From: Streptomyces sp. CB01201
GTDB taxonomy: Bacteria > Actinomycetota > Actinomycetes > Streptomycetales > Streptomycetaceae
DNA length: 64,000 nucleotides
Direction: 5' to 3'
Assembly: GCF_002803085.1 (NCBI RefSeq)
Contig: NZ_NNBJ01000017.1
Coordinates: 121,733-185,732 of the forward strand
The notes below the pieces were generated by a model. That model saw nothing but the letters and a program-made list of their open reading frames with translations. It was not told the origin of the DNA and made no database searches. Position numbers and translations under genes: made by a program. This document shows positions 60,385 through 64,000 of the stretch, piece after piece (position 1 is the stretch's first letter; each line of letters begins with the position of its first letter).

Positions 60385-60813
60385 TCAGGAGGCCGCCGCA
60401 GCCTTCTCGGCCAGCTTCTGGAATTCGCCGAGGTCGTAGTTGGCGAGCGCCGAGTCGAGGTTGGTGAGCGCGCCGAGGTGCTCGATGAACCCCTTCGGGT
60501 CGTACTCGATCTGTAGGGTCACCCGGCTCGTCGTATCGCTCAGACGGTGGAAGGTGACCACGCCGGCGTGATCGACGCCCTCCACGGTGTGCCAGGCGAT
60601 CCGATCCTCCGGGACCACTTCGGTCAGCTCCGCCACGAAGTTCTTGTCGGCGCCCGGGATCTCCAACTGCCAGGCGAAACGCTGCCCGTCCAGCCGGTCC
60701 ACCCGACGTACGTGGCTCAGGAATTTCGGCCACCGGGTCACATCGCTCCAGAGCGCCCAGGCGACGGAGACGGGGGCATGGACATCGACGGTTTCCACGA
60801 GGGATGCGGACAC
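60385..60813 (-). CDS. SRPBCC/polyketide cyclase-like ligand-binding protein
   Basis: This 142-aa protein reads SASLVETVDVHAPVSVAWALWSDVTRWPKFLSHVRRVDRLDGQRFAWQLEIPGADKNFVAELTEVVPEDRIAWHTVEGVDHAGVVTFHRLSD. It is a complete SRPBCC (START-like) fold with the long C-terminal helix LDSALANYDLGEFQKLAEKAAA. It binds or processes a hydrophobic ligand; the reaction is unknown. GTG 60813 starts exactly at the family N-terminus. The frame is open for another 500 bp upstream, where a two-helix membrane segment is encoded (61060-61235), but this part is unlike SRPBCC and probably a remnant. Confidence 0.85.
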   Translation of the reverse strand: MSASLVETVDVHAPVSVAWALWSDVTRWPKFLSHVRRVDRLDGQRFAWQLEIPGADKNFVAELTEVVPEDRIAWHTVEGVDHAGVVTFHRLSDTTSRVTLQIEYDPKGFIEHLGALTNLDSALANYDLGEFQKLAEKAAAAS

Positions 60814-61441
60814 GTGTTTCGCCTTTCGGTCGTCGGACTCCGGCTCGGAGGGCCGCCATTCCGGGTAGCCGTTCTGGGCAGTCGTTCCGGAGAGCCGTGC
60901 ACCTCGCCGCGTACCCCGCCGACGATGGAGGATTCGCTCGCAGGACGCTCTCCTCCCGGCCCCGGCCCCGGCCCGGCGCGCGCGAAGGGGGCGGGAAGGG
61001 GACACCCTCCGCGAGGACGGCCTGCCTCGGCCCCGATCGCCCGGGGGGAGGCTTCCCCGCTTGCGCCGTGAGCGCCAGTTGGCGGCCGGCAACGACACCC
61101 AGGTGAGGACGGAGAGGGCGGCCAGCGTGATCCTTCCCATGCCGTCTCTTTCGACCACCCGCAGCACCAACAGGGCCACAATGAGGCAGAGCATCGGCAG
61201 ACAGAACCAACGGAGCCAAGGGCGCCATCGGTTTCCCGGCCTCGCCCATGACGGCACGGCGCGGAAATCAGAACATGAACGCCGCCTCGCAAATCCCCTG
61301 CCTCCGAGAGCGCCGGACACCCTACGGTCCGTCCTTCACCCCTTGCGGCATCCGTCGCGGCATAGGCGAGCGATCCCACCACGGCCCCCTCACGGGTGCT
61401 GGTGCTGTGGACGAGAGCGAGGACATTTCCGTCGCCTGACG
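60814..61441. other. Gene-poor stretch with a two-helix membrane remnant
   Basis: On the minus strand 61060-61235 encodes WLRWFCLPMLCLIVALLVLRVV and ITLAALSVLTWVSLPAANWRSRRKRG, two TM helices with a basic end, similar in style to the small membrane genes to the right. It has no good start and no stop before the SRPBCC gene. I see no other coding signal. Confidence 0.45.
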
Positions 61442-61615
61442 TCACTTCAGCGCGGCGATGCATACGGCACAGCCTGGGAGGGCTGCAAGGGCACTCATCA
61501 GGGCCGGCCTCCACTCGCCGAGGGCCAGCGATGTCATGACGAGGCATGCCATGAGCACCACATACACGATGAAGAGAACACGCATCCGGGTCCCGGGCGT
61601 CCACGTACCGGCCAT
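61442..61615 (-). CDS. Small two-TM membrane protein (57 aa)
   Basis: ATG 61615 has GGGAG 6 bp upstream. The protein starts MAGTWTPGTRMRVLFIVYVV and continues LMACLVMTSLALGEWRPALMSALAALPGCAVCIAALK, two hydrophobic helices joined by a short EWR turn. It shows no similarity that I can name. It belongs to the row of small minus-strand membrane genes downstream of the RHS gene and may be an immunity-type protein. Confidence 0.55.
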   Translation of the reverse strand: MAGTWTPGTRMRVLFIVYVVLMACLVMTSLALGEWRPALMSALAALPGCAVCIAALK

Positions 61616-61739
61616 GGAGGTCTCCCGCCTACTGCTGGTCGTGCTCTCCGCTGATGCGAGTTCCTGACCGCGGGGCAAGCGTTGCGCTGACCGTCAACTC
61701 GTAGCCCACTATCCATACTTGGGCCATATTTGGGCTTGA

Positions 61740-61961
61740 TCAGTACTTGGGCTTGTCCCTGCGGCGAAACCGCACGGCTGCCATTCCGGAGCCGACGCCG
61801 AGAAGGACGGGAAGGGGTGCCACCCACGCCTTCATGGCAGATGCGCCCGTCAACGTCATGATCACACCCCCCAGCACATAGATCGCCAGAAAGGCCAGCG
61901 TGAGGTTGGCGACGGGATGCCCGCGGGTGCGATTCTCGAACTCTTCAACGTTTCGCATCAT
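61740..61961 (-). CDS. Small two-TM membrane protein (73 aa)
   Basis: Starts MMRNVEEFENRTRGHPVANL; two TM helices follow (LTLAFLAIYVLGGVIMTLTG and WVAPLPVLLGVGSGMAAVRF) and a basic RRRDKPKY tail, so both ends are probably inside. AGGAC precedes ATG 61961 by 5 bp. Codon use is less GC-biased than in the core genes. Same strand and style as the other small genes downstream of the RHS gene. Unknown function. Confidence 0.6.
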   Translation of the reverse strand: MMRNVEEFENRTRGHPVANLTLAFLAIYVLGGVIMTLTGASAMKAWVAPLPVLLGVGSGMAAVRFRRRDKPKY

Positions 61962-62062
61962 GGACGTCCTGTACCCGCGTCATGTCACCGCACGCTGTCA
62001 CATTGAGAAGGGCGGAGCTGTCTGCCACGGCGGGCTATGGGCTGCGGGCTGCCCGAGAATGA

Positions 62063-62158
62063 TCAGCGTGAGATGGTGACGTCGAGGACGAAGAGGAGCA
62101 ATCCGAAGCACCCCAGAGCAATCCCGATCCACACGATCCACACCAGCCGGGTGCGCAT
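62063..62158 (-). CDS. Tiny one-TM membrane protein (31 aa)
   Basis: A perfect AGGAGGAAGAG ribosome site stands directly before ATG 62158. The peptide runs MRTRLVWIVWIGIALGCFGL and then LLFVLDVTISR, a single TM helix with a basic start. The Shine-Dalgarno is the strongest in this part of the window, which is the main reason to call so short a gene. It could be a small immunity, regulatory or membrane-stress peptide. Confidence 0.55.
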   Translation of the reverse strand: MRTRLVWIVWIGIALGCFGLLLFVLDVTISR

Positions 62159-62435
62159 CTCTTCCTCCTGTTAGTGACGCTGCCGGCTCCGGCGCCAGTT
62201 GAGACGGCCCCGCGGAGTACGTAGAAGTTCCCGCTGCGCATCCGCTGCATGCCTTCACTGCTCGCTACGGCCCCTGAAAAGCGAGCGGTGCCTCCTGGCA
62301 GCGCCCCGAGGTGAGGATGCGGCCCTCCCTCTTGGAGCGGCACGGCTGGCCACGCAGGTGGTGTCGGACATCCGATCTACTATGCTCCCGGCGGTGACCA
62401 GTGAGCACCAGGCGTGCACCAGGCCGAGCGTTACG
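62159..62435. other. No gene seen between small membrane genes
   Basis: I found no frame with a ribosome site or membrane pattern on either strand in this 277-bp stretch. Confidence 0.45.
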
Positions 62436-62579
62436 CTATTTCCTATGCTTCTTGGCGGAAGCAGTCACAGATATCCCAATGACCACAGCCATCACACCGG
62501 CTGTGCAGAGAAGCTGTTTCCACCAAGCCCAAGAAGTGTTCCAGATCATGATCAAGGTCATGCTCATAGCCAGTGTCAT
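62436..62579 (-). CDS. Small two-TM membrane protein (47 aa), start uncertain
   Basis: The frame encodes MTLAMSMTLIMIWNTSWAWW then KQLLCTAGVMAVVIGISVTASAKKHRK: two TM helices and a basic tail. In-frame coding continues nine residues further (about IERDRITKSAIWFV), where GGGAGG stands before an ATC or GTT codon but no ordinary start exists. The ATG at 62579 is taken for lack of a better one. An overlapping frame in the same place codes a His/Cys-rich product, but it looks less natural. Confidence 0.45.
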   Translation of the reverse strand: MTLAMSMTLIMIWNTSWAWWKQLLCTAGVMAVVIGISVTASAKKHRK

Positions 62580-62977
62580 GACGAACCAGATGGCGGATTT
62601 GGTGATTCGGTCCCTCTCGATCGGAACTCACCTCCCGGTAAGGCCCCGGGGCCTCCTGTTGGCAGGAAGCGCCGGGCTGATTCGGTTCGGAAGCCGAGCA
62701 CGAAGGGAGCCGGCAGGCCACCGGCGACGCCGGTTTCTACGTAGCCCTCCGGGCTCGAAGTCGAGAGCAGCGGCTGTGCCGCCCGGCATGACGCTTTCAC
62801 AGGCTGCTCTCTGTTCGCTCCATGGGCCCGGAACACAATTCCTATCCAACCGGCCGGGTTCCCGCTGGCCGCCAGGGTAACTCCACCGATCGCCAGAGCC
62901 GCAGAAAAGATGTATGTGAGCGGTGCATTTCGCCGGGTAGAGTTATCAGATCCGTAAGTTCTCTCGCCGAATCGAAT
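62576..62977 (-). pseudogene. Decayed copy of a small membrane protein gene
   Basis: The frame encodes STRRNAPLTYIFSAALAIGG then VTLAASGNPAGWIGIVF, which resembles the 55-aa protein next to the RHS gene (ISSAAGIALLILGVGAMANGNTMAG). After that the frame continues as an unlikely hydrophilic tail. AAAGGAGAGAG lies upstream, yet the only codons at start distance are ACG and ATT. I read it as a degraded relative, though a non-ATG start cannot be excluded. Confidence 0.35.
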
Positions 62978-63049
62978 CGTCGTTCGCTCTCTCCTTTCTG
63001 CTTCCCTGTCGGGTAGCCAGATGGCGATCTCCAGCCCACACGCTGTGCA

Positions 63050-63172
63050 CTATTTATTGCGCCAGATAAAAAAGTATGCGCAGATGGCGATGAGGGCAAT
63101 GAGAAATGCGCCCAAGATCAACCCTGTCGGCGCATCCGTAGAGGGAACGATAATTCCTGCTACTTTTTGCAT
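63050..63172 (-). CDS. Small one-TM membrane protein (40 aa), coupled to its neighbour
   Basis: ATG 63172 shares its A with the TAA stop of the preceding gene (TAATG) and has GAGGGAG 6 bp upstream. The peptide runs MQKVAGIIVPSTDAPTGLIL then GAFLIALIAICAYFFIWRNK, one TM helix near the C-terminus. Translational coupling to the 55-aa gene and AT-richer codons (AAA, ATT, GGA) support it. It is the second gene after the RHS stop and a candidate immunity component. Confidence 0.6.
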   Translation of the reverse strand: MQKVAGIIVPSTDAPTGLILGAFLIALIAICAYFFIWRNK

Positions 63173-63339
63173 TATCTCCCTCTTTTTCTGTGGATTAGGA
63201 TAGATGCCACAATGAACGCGGATCCGAAAATTACAGGAATTAATCCGGCCATTGTATTCCCGTTTGCCATGGCGCCGACTCCCAGTATGAGCAGCGCTAT
63301 CCCTGCCGCAGATGATATGAGGAGTTTCAAGTTAATCAA
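63172..63339 (-). CDS. Small two-TM protein after the RHS gene, candidate immunity protein (55 aa)
   Basis: TTG 63339 has AGGAGAACGG directly upstream. The protein starts (M)INLKLLISSAAGIALLILG, continues VGAMANGNTMAGLIPVIFGS and ends AFIVASILIHRKRGR: two TM helices, Gly-rich, with a basic end. It lies 82 bp after the RHS stop on the same strand, where an immunity gene is expected in polymorphic toxin loci. A membrane immunity protein would suit a hydrophobic, membrane-active toxin tip. The function is inferred from place and topology. Confidence 0.6.
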   Translation of the reverse strand: MINLKLLISSAAGIALLILGVGAMANGNTMAGLIPVIFGSAFIVASILIHRKRGR

Positions 63340-63421
63340 ACCGTTCTCCTGTTTGACGTGCGAATTGAGAAGGTGGAGGTCAGGCCGGGGATCGCCTGAC
63401 CTCCGTGACTCATATTCGCGT

Positions 63422-64000
63422 TTACTGTGCCACTGCGGTACCAGCTGCGGCAGCAGTCGCAAGGCCGCCGGCCAGAACAGTGCAGCCTGTTATTCCCGCT
63501 CCGATCGAAGCTCCCAGAGTGGGCGCTGCACCAGCAGCGGCAGCTGCGCCGCATACGGCTTCTGTTCCAATTCCCACGAGAATCCCAACCTCGGCTGCGA
63601 AAGCTCCCTTGGAGTCGCCACTCAGGACCTTTTCCGTAAGTGATGCCCAGTCGAGCACCCCTGAGACATCACCGAAACTGAGCAGGCCAGATGGATCACT
63701 ACGGTTAACGGGGTCGCCTTCGGCGTAGAGGTACGCGTTGGTTTCCTGGCCGCTGGGGTCGGTGGTGGTGAAGCGGGCGAGGTTGGGGTCGTAGGAGCGG
63801 GCGCCCATTTTGTAGAGGCCGGTGGGGTCGAGGTAGGTGCCGGCGTAGCGGTAGGGCTGGGGGACTGTTTCGACGGGGGTGGTGCGGGGTTGGCCGGTGG
63901 GGGTGTAGGTGTAGCTGTTGACGCGGGTGCCGGTGGCGTCGGTGAGGGCGAGGACGTTGCCGGTGGCGTCGGTGAGGTAGTAGTAGCTCTTGCCGTCCCT
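63422..64000 (-). CDS. RHS-repeat protein with hydrophobic C-terminal domain (5' partial)
   Basis: The frame is open to the right edge, so only the last 192 residues are seen. They begin with RHS/YD repeats (DGKSYYYLTDATGNVLALTD, RVNSYTYTPTGQPR), then the RHS core end RYAGTYLDPTGLYKMGARSYDPNLARFTTTDPSG...YLYAEGDPVNRSDPSGL. The DPSGL motif marks the boundary after which each RHS protein carries its own tip. The tip here is about 87 aa: SFGDVSGVLDWASLTEKVLSGD, then an Ala/Gly-rich hydrophobic run (GILVGIGTEAVCGAAAAAGAAP to GTAVAQ), which looks membrane-active. No nuclease or deaminase motif is seen. Confidence 0.9.
   Translation of the reverse strand, partial: RDGKSYYYLTDATGNVLALTDATGTRVNSYTYTPTGQPRTTPVETVPQPYRYAGTYLDPTGLYKMGARSYDPNLARFTTTDPSGQETNAYLYAEGDPVNRSDPSGLLSFGDVSGVLDWASLTEKVLSGDSKGAFAAEVGILVGIGTEAVCGAAAAAGAAPTLGASIGAGITGCTVLAGGLATAAAAGTAVAQ

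Noticed and set aside
62443..62721. 92-aa His/Cys-rich frame overlapping the 47-aa membrane gene
   Set aside because: Composition (HDLDHDLEH, CDGCGHWDICDC) is odd and no ribosome spacing fits; the membrane frame is more natural. It cannot be fully excluded.

Overview
The window is high-GC actinobacterial chromosome, almost certainly Streptomyces. Support: G/C third positions, GTG/TTG starts and 4-bp ATGA/GTGA overlaps; sporulation-type dynamin pair with an SsbB-like SSB; sortase-E-type LAETG surface protein; mycothiol-dependent enzyme; bacterial PknG; and a csnR-K type chitosan-oligosaccharide operon.

Layout. 1-4.7 kb: a partial mycothiol-dependent isomerase-family gene, then a surface hydrolase fused to an ABC ATPase and its permease. 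4.8-11.1 kb: aspartate-type aminotransferase, tsaD, a stand-alone qcrB with a small flavin/F420-type protein, a TetR regulator and a small LuxR-type regulator. 11.35 kb: tRNA-Arg(TCT) with its own intrinsic terminator. 11.8-17.7 kb: two dynamin-like GTPases, ssbB and a thioester/LAETG wall protein.

17.97-30.14 kb is an actinomycete integrative and conjugative element (AICE) of about 12.16 kb. It is bounded by a 15-bp direct repeat and carries int, xis, an iteron-like origin, a helicase/prim-pol replication pair, small Spd/Kil-type genes, the FtsK-like translocase TraB, a GntR (KorSA-type) regulator with a paired operator, and a GNAT enzyme. It sits in the 5' leader of ettA rather than in a tRNA gene. 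Joining the outer flanks restores a normal ettA upstream region.

30.2-42.2 kb: ettA, a hotdog thioesterase and a conserved unknown, then a MacB/FtsX-type ABC system with two giant permeases, a truncated haemoglobin and a PIMT-like methyltransferase. 42.2-52.9 kb (- strand) is one signalling operon: GlnX-like sensor, GlnH-like binding protein, coiled-coil protein, PknG kinase, PP2C phosphatase, von Willebrand A protein and FHA protein; several carry zinc ribbons. It combines the GlnX-GlnH-PknG amino-acid sensing system with a kinase/phosphatase/vWA set like the TerY-P triad. 53.1-60.0 kb (- strand) is the csn operon: ROK repressor, ABC importer, GH4 glycosidase and sugar kinase, with one AGGAAA-G-TTTCCT operator ahead of csnR.

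60.4-64 kb is accessory DNA with lower and more variable GC. An RHS-repeat protein runs off the right edge and ends in an Ala/Gly-rich hydrophobic C-terminal domain. Downstream of it on the same strand lie at least six very small membrane proteins (31-73 aa), two of them translationally coupled, plus decayed copies. This looks like an RHS toxin with an array of candidate immunity proteins and is the best candidate here for an undescribed system.
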